Shown piece after piece: positions 35,651-49,581 of a stretch of 64,000 bases of DNA. Under the pieces are notes generated by a model. That model was not told the DNA's origin and did not search any database. It worked only from the letters and a program-made list of their open reading frames with translations. The DNA is taken from positions 1-64,000 of the forward strand of contig OENT01000455.1 in the NCBI GenBank assembly GCA_900239685.1, in the 5' to 3' direction. How positions within the stretch are numbered: the first letter of the stretch is position 1; each line of letters starts with the position of its first letter. A program made the translations under genes and the position numbers. The stretch is from Rotaria macrura (taxonomy: Eukaryota > Rotifera > Eurotatoria > Philodinida > Philodinidae).

Positions 35651-38600
35651 TCACACAGGAAATACATTAACCACTGAGCGTACCGGAAATAAAATCATCG
35701 ATGCGAACACAATCAGAAATTTCTGTCAGAGGATGGAGAGTATTGGAAAATCGATAGGGGTTGATTTTTGCGGCCCCATAACATAGTAAAAGTTAAGTGA
35801 AACTTACAAAATAAGAAAAGCATCAAAGAAATTCTGAAAAAATCTTCCAGAACAGTTTCTGATCCTCGCAAGCGATGCGGAATCTGGAAATATGTTTGTC
35901 TGTGAATTTTTATTGTTCCAGCCAGTAGAAATTCTGGGAAGTCGGAATTAGCATTATAAAACGTGCTATACCTCATTCCTTAAGGATTTTCCGAGACACA
36001 GAACTTTATACTGATATAAACTGTTTATCTGGTCCGCGGATAATTATATGCTATAAATGATATGATTCACAGAAAGTCGATGGAAAAAAATTCGAAAACA
36101 GCAATACCTAGCAGTTGAATTCTAAGCAGATCAAGCAAGTTTGGTCCTAAGTCGCCTTTTTTTCTTATTTCAGCAACTTGTTGGCAACAGTATTACCCCG
36201 ATGTTCTACCGCGTATTGAAAGTTAACGTGAACGATTGGACATTCGCGTTTTACACCGTCACTAACTTCATTCTACACGATAAAAAACATTCGTAATAGT
36301 ACTATCCCTTTTGGCCCTTACGACTCCTGCAATCATCTTCCTGTGTAAGCACTAGGCAAAAACGAACCTTCAATCTTCTAATCAATTGAGAACCATTCTT
36401 GGTTATCGATCGAGAGCAGAAAGATAACTCTGTTTATCAGATAGGCCTTTTGCAATCAGATTTGAGTTCAATCATTCGGTATTATTCTTTATGTACAGTC
36501 ACCACAATAAAGACCTTTCATTTCAATCCTGCTACAGATTCAATGCGTCGCTTTGTCTCAGCCAATGAGAAAAGCTGTACAGAGGATGCCTGAAGACAAC
36601 AGTCAGCATGATATTTTATTCTCTCCGATCAAATAGATTTTGGTCCTGTCACTAGATACTGTTTAACGAAGAATGAGTAGATTTGCAGCTGACACCAACT
36701 AACGCTAGAAAAAATATTTCCTACCAGGAAAATACGAGCGAGAATAAGTCTGGTTATGCTTCGAAAACACCATTAGTTTTCGGGGATCTCCCTAAGTGCC
36801 CATTTACAGGAACTAAAAGAATTTCACTAGCTCGATTGAGTTTTACAATACAAAAATTCTACACTCAACTGAAGATCGTTGAATACTTACATAAGCTTTC
36901 AGTGAGTCTCGTTCGAATATGCTTCAAAACAAGGCATATGTCTAGGTATCGAGAAATATTTGGAAATAACTGGAATAATACACGTACACAAAAATACTTG
37001 AAGGATAGGTAAAACTATACTCTCTGCTGAAATCCTTCCGACAGTAATCATTTTCATTTTATTATTATCGAAACTTGAACTAAGTTGTTTCCTTTCATGA
37101 ACTATTCAGCATTTCTATATGGATTCAAATACGCAACAACCTGTGAGGACAATGATGAGACTTTGTTTTGATCTTCAACAAATTAAAATTAAAGCTGGTT
37201 GACCGACATCTGTAGACCAATTTTCATGTGATTAGAAAGGTACAACTCAAGACACCCTTTTTTCCATGTTCGATAGTCATACAGGATTCATGTAGATGTA
37301 TGAAAAAGAATATGAAACACTGTTGATATTTATGCTAGTACCCATCTTTCATCAATCCATCTTTTCCATTAACGATTCTCTGCCAAGTTAAGAAGCGTTC
37401 ATCTTCGAAGTTTTTTTTTTGTCATCAAGCCCATACGGAAGATTTTTTACCTACTTTGTTCAGTTGATAATGATATGTTTGAAGAGCATGTGAAAAAAAG
37501 ATGAATAGCTTTGACAAGAAATTCTATGATGAATCGTTCACTTTTAGAATGACACTAATCGTTGATTAGTGCTTTGTAATTTTTAAAACGCATACTTTCT
37601 TATATAATATCGAGTAGATGGAAATACGATGATGATTCAATGCTTTTTCTATGAGTTATGGAAGCTGATAAATCCCCCTATATAGTTGAAACTTTAAAAA
37701 TCATGTGAATAGGATGATCGCTACAACAAAATAGAATCTTTTTTTCGTAAGGTGCAGTCGATACAAAAATCGAGCAAAATTTTGTTGTTGTTGTTTAAAG
37801 CATCATCAGATAGAGAAAATTTGAAGTGTTTTTTCTTGAATAGAAAACGGTTCCATCCAACATGAAGTTTTGCCTGCGTATTGCAATTCTTTCAGAAACT
37901 GTATTAATCCATCATTATTAAAAAATAAATCACTTCTTAAATATGAATAACAAAGTGTTAAGAAGAAGAATTATCAATGATAAAAATCGATCTGATAATT
38001 TTGTACGAATAAACACATCTGAGTTTCTACATCCACAAATGCAGACTATCGAATGAAGAACAAAATAGTTTTCTGATCATCGTTCGCCACATTGTAAACA
38101 AACGAAAGCATACTTTTAAGTAGTGAACTTTGTTATTTCAAGTTTTTAAAAATACTTGCCTTTCAACGTTTCTTTCCATCATGTGTTAAATTATTCTCTC
38201 TATTGACAGGAGGTTTAATCATTGAGCGATGGGATTTAATCACGCAAGAAGACTACTAATATAAATATCCATCCTTATGCACACCCAAATTGAAAGTAAT
38301 ATTTCATGGATGTTGTTTTTTCTTTTCGCCGAAAACGAACACGTTTTGCAGCATTCGATTGCTGATCTGACTAGCACATACCCGATAGCTATTGATTTGA
38401 TACAACCGATATTTTATCAAAGAATAATGAAAATAAGTTGCCATGATACCCTACACTGAATGTGAATCAAACGGCAAATGAATTTATGTAATTCTACAAA
38501 TCACGTTCAGTTGACTGTAAGAATTTTGTTTAAATCATGAGTACAAGTTCATCAAAAACTTACTTTAACTTGTTAAACGATTTTACAACTAAAAAAAAGA

Positions 38601-38990
38601 AGCATTAAATATCGACGATATTCCTAAGAACTTTTTATTTACATTTAACTTGAAGAAAAATATTCTTACCTATTTCCCTGCAGCTTGTAATTTCAAATCA
38701 AGTGAAATATATTGAAAAAGTTCTAAACTATTTTCTGTTGCTTTCAAATGTGAGAATAAAAAAGAAAGAAATTTATTTAGATATTTATATATCACGTTTG
38801 GACTAAAAATCGAACCATGAAAGAAAATAGATGTTACATGAAACACTTAATCTAGTGCAATATAAAAATCTAATACGAGAGATAAACAATACATGTAAAA
38901 AATAGCAATAAACACATCTATAACTTCCTAAGTTTTTATTTTCACAATTCGAAAAAAATAATAATGAAAAGAAATAAGTTAATCTATATA
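35651..38990. other. Intergenic, no gene supported
   Basis: Short open frames at 36399-36593 and 36683-37012 (plus strand) are a little less AT-rich than their surroundings but match nothing I recognise and could not be joined by splicing. The rest is AT-rich with no visible structure. Confidence 0.35.
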
Positions 38991-38997
38991 CATCGGG

Positions 38998-41900
38998 TTA
39001 ACGAATTGATAATATTGATGGTAGTTTAATTCCTCGACCAATCGTTTGTGAAGCTTCTAAAACACATTTCGATAGTTGTGATACATCAGCAACACGCGCA
39101 TGTACCATAGCAACATAACTTTTATTATCAGAATTATGTTTAATCATAAGTCTACGTGCCAGATAATCATCAATCAATGAAACAGATCCAACACGTACAT
39201 AATCTATTTGTGATGGTAGATAAACTTCAATGGTTAAACGTAATGATTCGTATGATAATAGTTCATAGGATGGTGAAAGACACACACGTATGGGTAGATT
39301 TAAACGATTATAAAAACTAGTTATAATCGTTGCTAATTGAATAAAAATGAAATCGATTGAATTTGACATTAAATTCATTTCATTTGGATTTATTGTTGCT
39401 GCATTTGAAATCGATTTTCTAAGCATATCTTCAAATTTTTTTACTCGTTCATCACCAACTTTATGATGATCATCAAGAAGTAAATGTTGAGAATGTTCAC
39501 TTGAGAATGCTACAATATAGAGTAAGAAAGAAATTAAAGACTCGTTTTATTTTTAATAACCATAGCTATGATAACAACTGTTGAGACACATTTATACGAT
39601 TTACAAGTTATTAATTTAGATAGATAATTAACGAAACGAATTTTTTTTATAATGAATCAACAAAATTAAATAAATTTCTGTGCGATTTTTTCCAAGGATC
39701 CCTGAATGATCGAATGATTGGATGGCAAAAGACCGAAGGAAAAAATGTCGAAAAATAAACGTCGAAAAATAAATGTCGAAAATTTCAAGATTTCAACACG
39801 AAACAATATTTATTTTCTTTCATTCTGTATTTATTAAAACCATGCTTTCGAACTCTACACGTTTATCATTTTTTCTATTGCTAATTTCAACCATCGACTT
39901 ATTTGTGCCAGTACCGTCTATCTAGCAATAGACCGAGTCCGTTTTATGAAAAGCTATGTGAGCTTTTGTTTAATTAATAAAGGTCATATGCATCATTCGG
40001 ACGTATTGCTCACATTTTGTTCATGTAATAAGATAATAAATCTTGTTGTATCAAACCTCAGGATCTTTAGACAGATATATTGGCAAACGTCTATGATAGC
40101 ACAGGACGAAGTAGCCCAATCAGATCCTAAGAATTCCAATAGGATCATGTCGGAACTTGCCAGAATCCTTGGTATTCTGACAGGTACCGCGGTCAATCCG
40201 ACAACTTTCAACGGATCCGTTAGTTTTCCGATTTGATCCAATGGTAACCGCCACTCGGATTAGCAGTCATGGGTCATCTGTAAAATTTTTCAAATATGAA
40301 GCTTTCCTTCATTATTCATCATATAATTTTCAAAATCTTCACAAATAAATCAACACCAATATGATATTCCATTGCTTTTTTGATTATGATTTTCTCGCCT
40401 TGCAGACACATACACGAAAAAATGAATTTTTTGATAAGACCCTTTATTTCGTACAAGGGAATACAGTTGTGTTGAACAAAAATAATTTTTCATGCAGAAC
40501 ATGAAGATCTTAGTTTTCGACATTTTTTTCTTCAACCTTTCTCATGCATACCGATCAAATATGTTCAAGTGTCACTCACAGTTGTTGTTTTTTTTCTTTC
40601 CGGAAAAGTTCGCTAAACTCATCACGATGGCCATTAGTTTTCTCTACTTAAAAGAATATGTTTATAAAGTTTAGTCAGTACTTAACTTTAGACAAGTTAT
40701 TTTGATTAGAACCCTATCCAAACTCACAGATAGGTGTGTCAATTTTGGTTTATATTCCCAAAAACCCGGGAATCCATAACGACTTCCTCTAGATTAGAAA
40801 CACAGATGCTTCTGAAAATGAATCAGACGGGGTTTCGTGCTCGTCAGGAACTGAATCCACACGAATAGCAACACTTTCGCTTCTTACATATGCTATTGAT
40901 AGCGGTAACATCAGCTTCTCTCATATCTAAATTTTACTCCGTGTGAGTACAATAAATAATTTTACCTAGTAATTCAATGCATGATGATTGTCCTGAATGA
41001 GGATTATAATTTCGTCCTATTGAATATACGTAATAGGGTAAAGATTCATTTGGAAAATTTGTACGTATGAATGGTGATACTATTCCAAGTGGTGTTGATG
41101 TTCCGAATAAATGTAAAAGTTCAACACTATTTTCATCATCATCATGTTCAGCTAAAAACGAAATTAATCATATTGATACATGTGTTTCATCTTTATATTC
41201 CTTCTGTTTTCTTCTTACCAACAATATTAAATACATTTTTAATATCCGAAAAATGATAACCAAAAGCTTCGATGACGAACGATTTAACAACATTAACAGT
41301 TGCACAAAATTGCATTTTATATGCATCAAGACTTTTATTAAAATAATTAAGTAAAATATATTCTAATTGAGCACTAGAATAAAGGAAAATCTCAGTTGTA
41401 TAAACTAAACTATATTCATGAATATAATTCGATTAACATACAATTCACCAAATGCAAATGATGAGAATGGTGCAGCATCAAGTGATGTTACTTCAGCTAA
41501 ATCACGCCATGATCTCATTGTTAAACTTGATTTTCGTTGACTACCATATTCGTATAATAATTTTCGTGCACTTGTCTCCGGTACGGCTCCATGTAATGGT
41601 GCCGGTAAACGTAAACAAGCTACAAGAAATTTAGCATTCAGAGCATATAATTGTTCACCCCATTGATGTAATTCTTCAACCTAAATATAGCATTTGTAAA
41701 TCAATAGATTCCCATTTTTTTTTCTATTTACTCGTGAACGTCGTGCTGTTGCTTCAGCTATTTGTCGATTTAATTTTTTCCAAAGTTGATAATCATGTTC
41801 GACTTTTTTAACATCAACAATCCAATGTCGTCGTTGCAAATTTTCTTGTAATTGTTGATGACTTTTAAATAATAATTCTAAATCAATATCTGGTTCGACA

Positions 41901-42034
41901 ACAATCGGAAACGGAGTATTTAAACCACCAGGTAATAATGCTGAACGTTCCTTATATTGTGGAATACGTTCAGCGATTAATGTACGACGAATTTCATGAA
42001 GAAAAAATTGTGTCTGACGACGAATGATTATCAT
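38998..42034 (-). CDS. Conserved-looking 464-residue protein, unidentified
   Basis: Five exons on the minus strand: 42034-41732, 41680-41442, 41373-41219, 41151-40966 and 39509-38998. They join in frame at every junction with GT-AG borders, giving 464 residues. Three introns are 51-68 nt; the last is 1456 bp. The second exon reads like a strongly conserved cytosolic protein (LVACLRLPAPLHGAVPETSA, then WRDLAEVTSLDAAPFSSF). The first exon has a charged helical segment (HWIVDVKKVEHDYQLWKKLN). No membrane segment or signal peptide is visible. I do not recognise the family. The start at 42034 is the first ATG in this frame, but a TTTTAG acceptor-like site just upstream means an earlier coding exon is possible. 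The stop lies 563 bp upstream of the FBXO28 stop-side neighbour on the same strand order. Confidence 0.75.
39510..40965 (-). other. Large intron of the unidentified gene
   Basis: A 1456 bp intron (GTAAAA...TTGTAG) in a gene whose other introns are 51-68 nt. Its middle part, about 40070-40270, is more GC-rich and contains open frames on both strands. This suggests an old inserted element, but no termini were found. Confidence 0.5.
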
Positions 42035-42597
42035 ATCTAAAACGTTGCTTATTCGAAGTTTTTCAATAAAGAATTATGATTAAAATGATCAACAAATAAT
42101 GGAAATGAATTCAATCGGTTATGGTAAAAAGAGAAATTTGAAAAAAATTTAGGCTATGTATTTAAAAAAAACAATAGAATTTATTGAGTGAATTCTTCTT
42201 ATCGACAACTACCGTAGTTGAGAATTTTCTCCGTTGGAAAAGGGTATCAATAATGTTATGCGTATCCCAAATGACTGACAAAGGCGAATGTGGTAGAAAA
42301 ATGATGTTACTGAAAATTGAGAAGAAAGAAAGATTGACTTTCGTAATCGATGACTTATGTAGTGAGAATTCGAACTTGTAGGTTGCACAATTGAGAAAAA
42401 CAAGATCGTACTCTGTCCCATGATTGTTTTTCTTTTAATATAAATAAACATATATTGCTCAAAGATTACCAGATCTTTCTTTTACTCTGCTCTTCGCGAA
42501 AAAAAAAATTCAATGTAATATACACTTCAAAAGAAGGGTCCAAAAAAGAAGAAGAAATACTAAATGCACATAAATGTATCTTACAAAAAAAAATAAA

Positions 42598-44477
42598 TCA
42601 ATCAATTTTTCGACGTTTTAAATTCGCATTTATTTGAGAAAATGATTCATCCGACTTTTTCTTATTGATTTCATTGGATATATCATCGTATGCTAAAAGA
42701 AATTGATCGAATCGTTGTAATAATGTATCATTATCTTTTCGTATTTCAAGTAAAAGTTGCTCGGATTCTTTACTTTTCTTTTCAAGATATTTTAAACGTT
42801 TATGATGATCAATTAAAGATCTTGTACGCACATGTAACAATTGTTTGTAATGTTTCATTTGATATTTTTGAGATTTAACAACAAGATTTTGTTTATATAT
42901 TCGATTATTTAACATATCTATTTGTCGACGAAGAATAACATTTGTTGATCGCTTATGATAGCGAGATGACGAACTAACATTCTTTGTTGAAAACGTTGAA
43001 ATATTATTACATAATGTAACTAATGAGTGAGTTCGTATAGATTGTAGTTTTGGTTTAATTTGTTCACGAAAATGTTCAATTGCCATTGATGACATATCTC
43101 GTGTTTCTTGTAAGAGTGTACATGGATTTGTAAAAGATTGTCGTTGTTTTAAATGATCTAATACTGAGTAGATTTCATCGAGTAACTAAATTAAATTAAA
43201 ATTAAATATCTCATAGATAAATGAAAATTTGTTCTTACTCGACCCGGATAGAAACAACACAATGAATTTTGTATAGCGCTACCAAATGTTAATTTAAGCC
43301 ATTGAACACGAGAATCAAGCGAAGATATTATATCGAATTTTGCTGATAGAGGATGCTAAATACAAAACGAAAAGTTAGTAAAATATGTCAAGAACTATTC
43401 GAGCAGAATTTTCATTCTAATAATTACAACCGTCTAGTTCAAAGGTAGATTAGTCAATACGTAGCGCGATTTTCATCACCTATATTGTTTGGCAACATAT
43501 GTAAACAAGTCTTTTTTTGAGAGTCTCGTTAGTATATTTCAAATGGCATCTATAAGTATTCTCAGATGAGTATCACGAGATAGATCAATTCGAGAACAAT
43601 GAAATTAAATCTTGTTGATTAAGTCGAGTGAGTTTGAAGAATTGAAATCGAGTAGATCGAACAAAAGTAATATGTGCATCATGTCAAATTTCAGAATTTC
43701 TAATCGTTTGGGACGATGTTCCGTTGTAGTGTGGTCGAAAGGCAAATATGGTTTTAATCATATGCTTATAGAAATTAATTCATGAGAAGAAGCGTGTGTG
43801 CGGGAGAGAGTTTAGATACAGATTGGTGTTCTCCTCATTATCATACATCCAGCCACGTATCTCTATTGTGAATCATTTGCAAATAAAAAATAGGATTTCA
43901 ACTTAAGGATGAAGACGAATATAATTCTCATTATTTCTCAGGTCGAATCAAGGCAGGAGAAGACGATAGATTTCGCCTCGTGGACACTTCTGATGTGTAG
44001 TTAGCTATTATTTTTCGCTTCGACGTTTTTCCTTTTCCATCAAACTACTGCATACATTAGGGACACATGTGTATGTCCTTGAAAATGATAAACATATTAA
44101 AAATCAGGATGTTTAAAACTCAATTAGAAAACTGTTGCAGATACTCAAAAATACTTCTGCTCGAATTTAATTGAGTCGTTAAGATATAATTGAGTAAAAA
44201 TATGTAGAACATTTCTTGCTACTGTTTTGTCCTTCGCTTCTACCTTATGCCGTTCGGATTCTCGTCGAGGTAATTTTGTTTTGATTTGTTTTTGTAAATC
44301 ATGAATAATTATTTCAAGTTGAAAATAGCCTCGATTGAGCCGTTCTGAACACAATTGATGAAAATATTTTGATATTGAACGTAGTCGACTTAATTCTGCA
44401 TACGAAAATGATTTAATTATTTTCTCTTGTACAAGTAATGGTAAATCTGTGAAAGACAATGATATATTTGTTGTCAT
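42598..44477 (-). CDS. FBXO28: F-box only protein 28
   Basis: Three exons, 44477-44244, 43355-43239 and 43185-42598, join in frame to give 312 residues (human protein about 368). Residues about 8-50 are the F-box that docks Skp1 in an SCF ubiquitin ligase. Diagnostic FBXO28 segments follow: KTKLPRRESERHK, then LCCFYPGR, LLDEIYSVL and ETRDMSSMAIEHF, in the same order as the vertebrate protein. Residues about 198-290 form a long coiled coil, and the C-terminus ends basic (LKRRKID). In vertebrates FBXO28 acts in the nucleus in ubiquitination of targets including topoisomerase II alpha. The first intron is 888 bp and the second is 53 nt. Identification rests on motif order. Confidence 0.92.
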
Positions 44478-44885
44478 CTAAAAACACAAGAAAATAAATA
44501 AACAAACATCTTTAAAAAAAAAAAGAATTTCTTTCATCTATTTCTGCCCTGATCGTATTTATATGATACTAAATAAGTTCTTCAAAAATATTTCTACGTT
44601 ATGAAATGAAAACTAAAAAGAAAATATGTTTTATTTTCAATCTATTGAAATCGTGTGAATACAAATCGATTCTGATCATCATTGTCAACAATGGCAACAT
44701 TTTACTAATTGAAAGCTTTGAAAATCTTGAAAGAAACTAAAACCAATTAATCATCTGGATAAAAAGAAAGCAGCTTCGTTTTCAGGGTACTAGAGCCATC
44801 GCTAGGAGTATAACACAGAAAAATGCTTGAATAAAAAATAAAACAAGGATGTGAACCAAAGAAGAAACGTCGAAATCGAACTGGA

Positions 44886-47800
44886 TTACATGTTTTGATG
44901 GAACAAAGATGATTGGCGAATTAATCTAAGTAATGTATCGTACGTCATGAATGAAACACCTACAGATATAGGTCCTTTCATCCAATTCATTGTTACACCT
45001 TTATATAAACCACCTGGTATGCCTTCTTCACGAATTATCTTACGAGCTATTGCTATTGCGCCAAGTGATCTTTCACTTGGTCGAATATCAGTAGCAGTTT
45101 GTAACCGTCGTCGAACCACATCGAATGGATACGAAGCAGTTTGACCAACAAGCCCAGATATAGCACCGAATAATAATCGTTCTGTTTTATTGATCGAACG
45201 ATTAGGATGATAATCTTTATAAGAAACGAGAACAGAAAACTTTCAATTTTTCTATTTAAATTCGATATATTCATACCTAGTCGAATGTGTTTGAGGGATT
45301 CATATGTAAAAAAGACACAGCCGGAATAAGGCAATACGCCAAACATTGATGCTAGTGCACCACGATATAAAGATACAACACCTTCAGTCCGTAGGACAAT
45401 TGCAAATACCGAAAATAGATTTGTATACCTAAAGAGATAAAACAGTGACGTATCATATTGTTCATCAAAGAAAAAATAACATCATCGGGAAAAAAATCGA
45501 AACCATAATTCTACTTTTCATATTTCTAGAGTTTTCAAAAGCGAATCAATTGAGAGTTCTCAGTCAATTTGGATAAATTCTTTTCAGTAAGACTCATTGT
45601 TACTTTTTCTTATCATTCGAACATCTCTTCTGCTAAGAAAAACTGCCAATTGTAATATACCCAATCATCTAAAGAATTTTTTTAAAATTTAATATCTACT
45701 TCCGCATTTCATTTCTAATTTTAACATGAGTTAAAACGAAATTTCTTTGTTCACATTTCCTGTGCAAAACAAAACTAAATGAAAGACAATTACCCAGGTC
45801 AAACAGAACGATCCGTAAACGGTCGTATACGGTGAAAGCACGGCCCATTACGGCGTCGTATTATCTAGTTTTAACAAGGTCAGTAATACGGCCGTATGTT
45901 CTATAGAATACGATAGTATTACGCTGTCTTTACGAGGGTTTTACGGCGTATATACGGTGTCCGTGTACGTCCGTAATACTGACCTTGTTAAAACGCCACA
46001 ATACGGCTTAAAACGGTCGTTTAACCGTGGTATACGATATAAAAACGACCGTTTACGATACTGTAACGGTGGCCGTTTTGATTGACCTGGGTATCATACG
46101 GTTCGCACGGATTTCTTTACTACTCATTTTTTTCCCAATTTCATGATTGCAGGTAAATCAGTATAGCTGACCTATGAAAATAAATTAATGAAGATGCGAA
46201 GACATATTATTTAATGTCAAAACAGATAAGATTCTATAACTAAACAAACAAAAATGAAACATGCATCATTGGAAACTTTAAGCGTTTTTGTTCGCAAATG
46301 GAATGGAACAGAGGTAAAAATAAAATAATTTCTTTTTTGTTTGCATCATAGAACTATTATACTAAATTAGAAGAACTCGTCATTGTTTTTAAACTGACAT
46401 AGCATGCGACGGAAACTTCTTTCCGCGTATGTCAAACTCTATTTGATCGTCGTGTCAATTTATAAACCAATCAAATTTTTTTGGTTCGTTGGAAATAGCC
46501 AATTTTGTACAAGATATATTCTTCCAAAACAAATCGGAGAAAAACGAAAAGTCAAAAGTAAAACACTTCTAAAAAATAGTTTATTTCTCAATTATTTCGA
46601 GATTCATATATCAAACATGAGCAATGAATACATCGAAAACTCCATCGATATCAACATTATGAACAGTTTTAGATCCGTTCTTGAGTATTTAAGGAAAAAA
46701 AAATTATAAATGGGAAGTTTTGTTTTTGTAAAATTGAATTTTTTATGGTAATCTCAACTTTGGTCGAAAGTAAAAATGTCGGCGCGGATTTCGTTTTGTC
46801 TTTATTAAGTATATAAAATAATGAGTAGTTTAATTTGAACGAAATTTAATCATTACAAAACGAGTGGATGAAAGACAAATATAAACTAGATGGTTGTCGA
46901 GCAGAGCTCGAAACCGAAAGTCGATGCGAAGCACTTGAATTCGAGTACGAAACTTTAGTAGTCGTCTAGAAAGATTTGATAATTAATTGAAAAGATATCA
47001 TCAGTGGCACAACAATGGTCATTATTTCTGCTAGCAATAATTAATCGCTGCTAAGATCAGCGCCAAACCTTGGAACGATTTAATGGAAATAGAATCCACA
47101 GATTATTAATAAGATCCGGATTTTACTTTGAGAGAACGAAAGGAGATAGAAGAAATCGGACAAAATTTGGTACCGATTCGGACCTCAATGATGCTTATGA
47201 CGTTTGAACGAGAATCTGACGATGTATAGTTCTCGAGATCGTCGCGATACAAAATATGGACTTTGGATGCGTCGGTCGTGAAAGAAAAACGAATGGCGAT
47301 CACAACCGAACGCTATACAGTACTTCGCACCTTAAAAAACGTTCTCGAGAAATCAATTGATCGTTATAATTAACGTTTTCGGCGCATCATTTCTTCTTCA
47401 AAACAATGAAAGATAGATCAAATACACTGAGTAAATAATTACTCTAGCTGCTGTACGCCACTTATTTATTTTCTTCGATGCACCCGTTTCTCTTTTTATT
47501 TAGTAAATCTTTCAATAATTTATCTTTGACCTCTTGAAGTTTTTCATATTTTTTTTTCTCTTTCGACCAAAGCTTAGAGAATCTTTTCTACAAGATAATC
47601 ATTCATCATCTTCGGAAATCGTGTATGAAATTTATTGTGTTTACATTAGTAATTCGAAATATGTTCGATCGCAGGAAAAGACAATTCGTAAAAATAGTTT
47701 ATACTGTTATGCAATGCACAATTTATTTTATCTCTTTCGTAGAGAAATATGTTTGACATCCGATACACGAATGAAAAGGGCGCTCTTTTTTTCTAAAGTT

Positions 47801-49581
47801 CTCGTTTCTCTTCTGACAAAAAAAAAACTAATAGAAAGTAAGAAATGATTTTGCTCGAGAGTGAAGTTACTAGGACTCTTCTTCCTTCTCAGATTCGTCA
47901 TGGAAAAAATATTTTTTGCTTAGACTTTACTCTTTACGAACAAAAACCAACAAATTTGATTGATTTATAAGCCAGCAAGATAATTTCATATTTGTAGCAA
48001 AAATTTTCTAACGCATGTTATTTTCTTATTTAAGTTTTGTATTGAATTGAATATTAGTATTTTATAATTTGGGTGCAGCAACTCACGTTCGCCCATGTTC
48101 CGAAGAACGTGATCACACCTGAAGTCTATTCCCAGAAGTTTCTAATCTCTTGTAGATTTGTTTTGACTATAATTTAGAACAAGTCGTTGTGGGTTCCCAC
48201 GTAGGGGTGTCATATTACTGTTATTGACATTTCCACTTACCAAGGTAATGGTAAGTATTTTTTTATGATTGAAAAATATTATATTTAACGATGCTCAATG
48301 ATTAGTTTACTCATCAAATACTTTTTGCTCGCATGATAATCCTGATTACTTACTACTTGTAAGTAAGTAACACTTCTTGGTAAGTGTTTTGTATTGAGGT
48401 AATATTTACGTTCCTCATCGTTAACTGAAAAAAAATACCAAATGTTTTGATTGAGGTTTTTTAATCAGGAGTAGGATTGGAAAGTAACTAGAATCAACCC
48501 GTTACGTTACCAACTTACTGGTAATGGAGTAACTGGGAAAACAACTCTTCCCATTATCAGCAAAAGAGGTTCCCATAGAAAAAAAACGAAATTTCATGAG
48601 AGTTGACGAAAATAAATCGAAGTCGAAGAATCCGACCCCGATTTATTTCAGTCAATTTTTGGAGAATTTTATTATTTCTCATAGAAACATAGTTTGAGGA
48701 CGATTGGTATAGCTTTGCCCCTTAGTTGGTGTAGTGTAGCAGAAACTTATCACTTTCCACGTACTAGTTACAGTAATGGGAAAATGACACTTCTGGTCCT
48801 CACGTTCTTGGGGACAGAATCCGAAACGGACACACATATTTATGACTATCGATACAGATAGTGTTTTGATTCATGTAAAATACTCCTTCATTATCAGAAA
48901 ATGACGTACACAGCTTTGCTAGTTACTGCCATACGAGCTCTTGCTAAATCCAATGGATAGGTAATTGTTGATGATGTAAGACCAGCTAGAGAGCCAGCAA
49001 TAAATCGACGACCAGGTGTTATTCTTTTTATAAATAAATATGAATTTGTATTATAAACAATAGTATTGATTATTATTAAATATCTTACTCATTTTTGTCT
49101 GAACGAAGAAGACGTTTCCATTGTTCATGAGCTGTAAAATAGAGTGCTGCTGCAGGTATAACACGTGCTAAATTTGCTGAATTTCCTCGATATAAACTGA
49201 TAAAACCATCTGTTCGATATGTATCTCTTATGAATTTAAAACAACGACTGTAACTAAATTTATCGGTTCTAACTGAAATGAACAAAGAAATAAATTTCAA
49301 ATGTTCAATTATTTATTAGTTTTTTCAAACCTTGAAAATTAATTTTAGCACGATCAAGTGGCGCAATTGTTGTTTTCGATGCAGCACCTTAATAATAAAT
49401 AGATAGAATTAAGATGATTCATTCTTTTTGAATGAATTTACCTGCACAACCACCGGCAATTAATGAAGTTAGAACTTTTTGAGTATTGGAAAGCTGAATT
49501 GAGAGGAAAATTGTTTTGTTTAAAATAAATTTTCAAGATTATTTTTCATACGGATACGGTTTCGTTTTGATTCTGGCTCAT
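44886..49581 (-). CDS. SLC25A42: Mitochondrial CoA carrier SLC25A42
   Basis: Seven exons: 49581-49552, 49493-49442, 49387-49331, 49272-49089, 49023-48910, 45428-45277 and 45214-44886. They join in frame to give 305 residues (human about 318). The three mitochondrial-carrier signatures are present: [20 protein letters not shown] and [13 protein letters not shown]25A42-type segments include [38 protein letters not shown] and [20 protein letters not shown]. The family exchanges CoA for adenine nucleotides across the inner mitochondrial membrane, supplying matrix CoA. Six membrane helices are expected. The fifth intron is 3481 bp, while the others are about 50-70 nt. The chosen ATG gives the only frame that reads through exon 2. 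Confidence 0.95.
45429..48909 (-). other. 3.5 kb intron of SLC25A42
   Basis: Donor GTACGT at 48909, acceptor TTTAG at 45429. It contains the CCCAGGTC MITE at 45793-46091 and, at about 48190-48800, GTAAC/TTACC-rich palindromic stretches resembling the hAT-type MITE at 24270. Nothing coding was recognised; an open frame at 46404-46709 (101 codons) has no family features. Confidence 0.75.
45793..46091. mobile_element. CCCAGGTC MITE, short copy with TA duplication
   Basis: A 299 bp element beginning CCCAGGTCAAACAGAACG and ending TTGACCTGGG. It is flanked by TA on both sides (45791-45792 and 46092-46093), pointing to a Tc1/mariner-type insertion mechanism. The interior is a near palindrome of ACGGTCGT, TATACGG and GTTTTAAC motifs; TTTTAACAAGGTCAGTAATACG recurs inverted as CGTAATACTGACCTTGTTAA. 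It lies inside intron 5 of SLC25A42. Confidence 0.88.

Noticed and set aside
36399-37012. Two plus-strand open frames that might be exons
   Set aside because: No consistent splice junctions in phase and no recognisable protein. Kept only as a remark in the intergenic entry.
39946-40241. Open frames of 96 (plus) and 82 (minus) codons
   Set aside because: They overlap on opposite strands inside an intron with perfect splice borders and match no family. Probably part of a decayed insertion.
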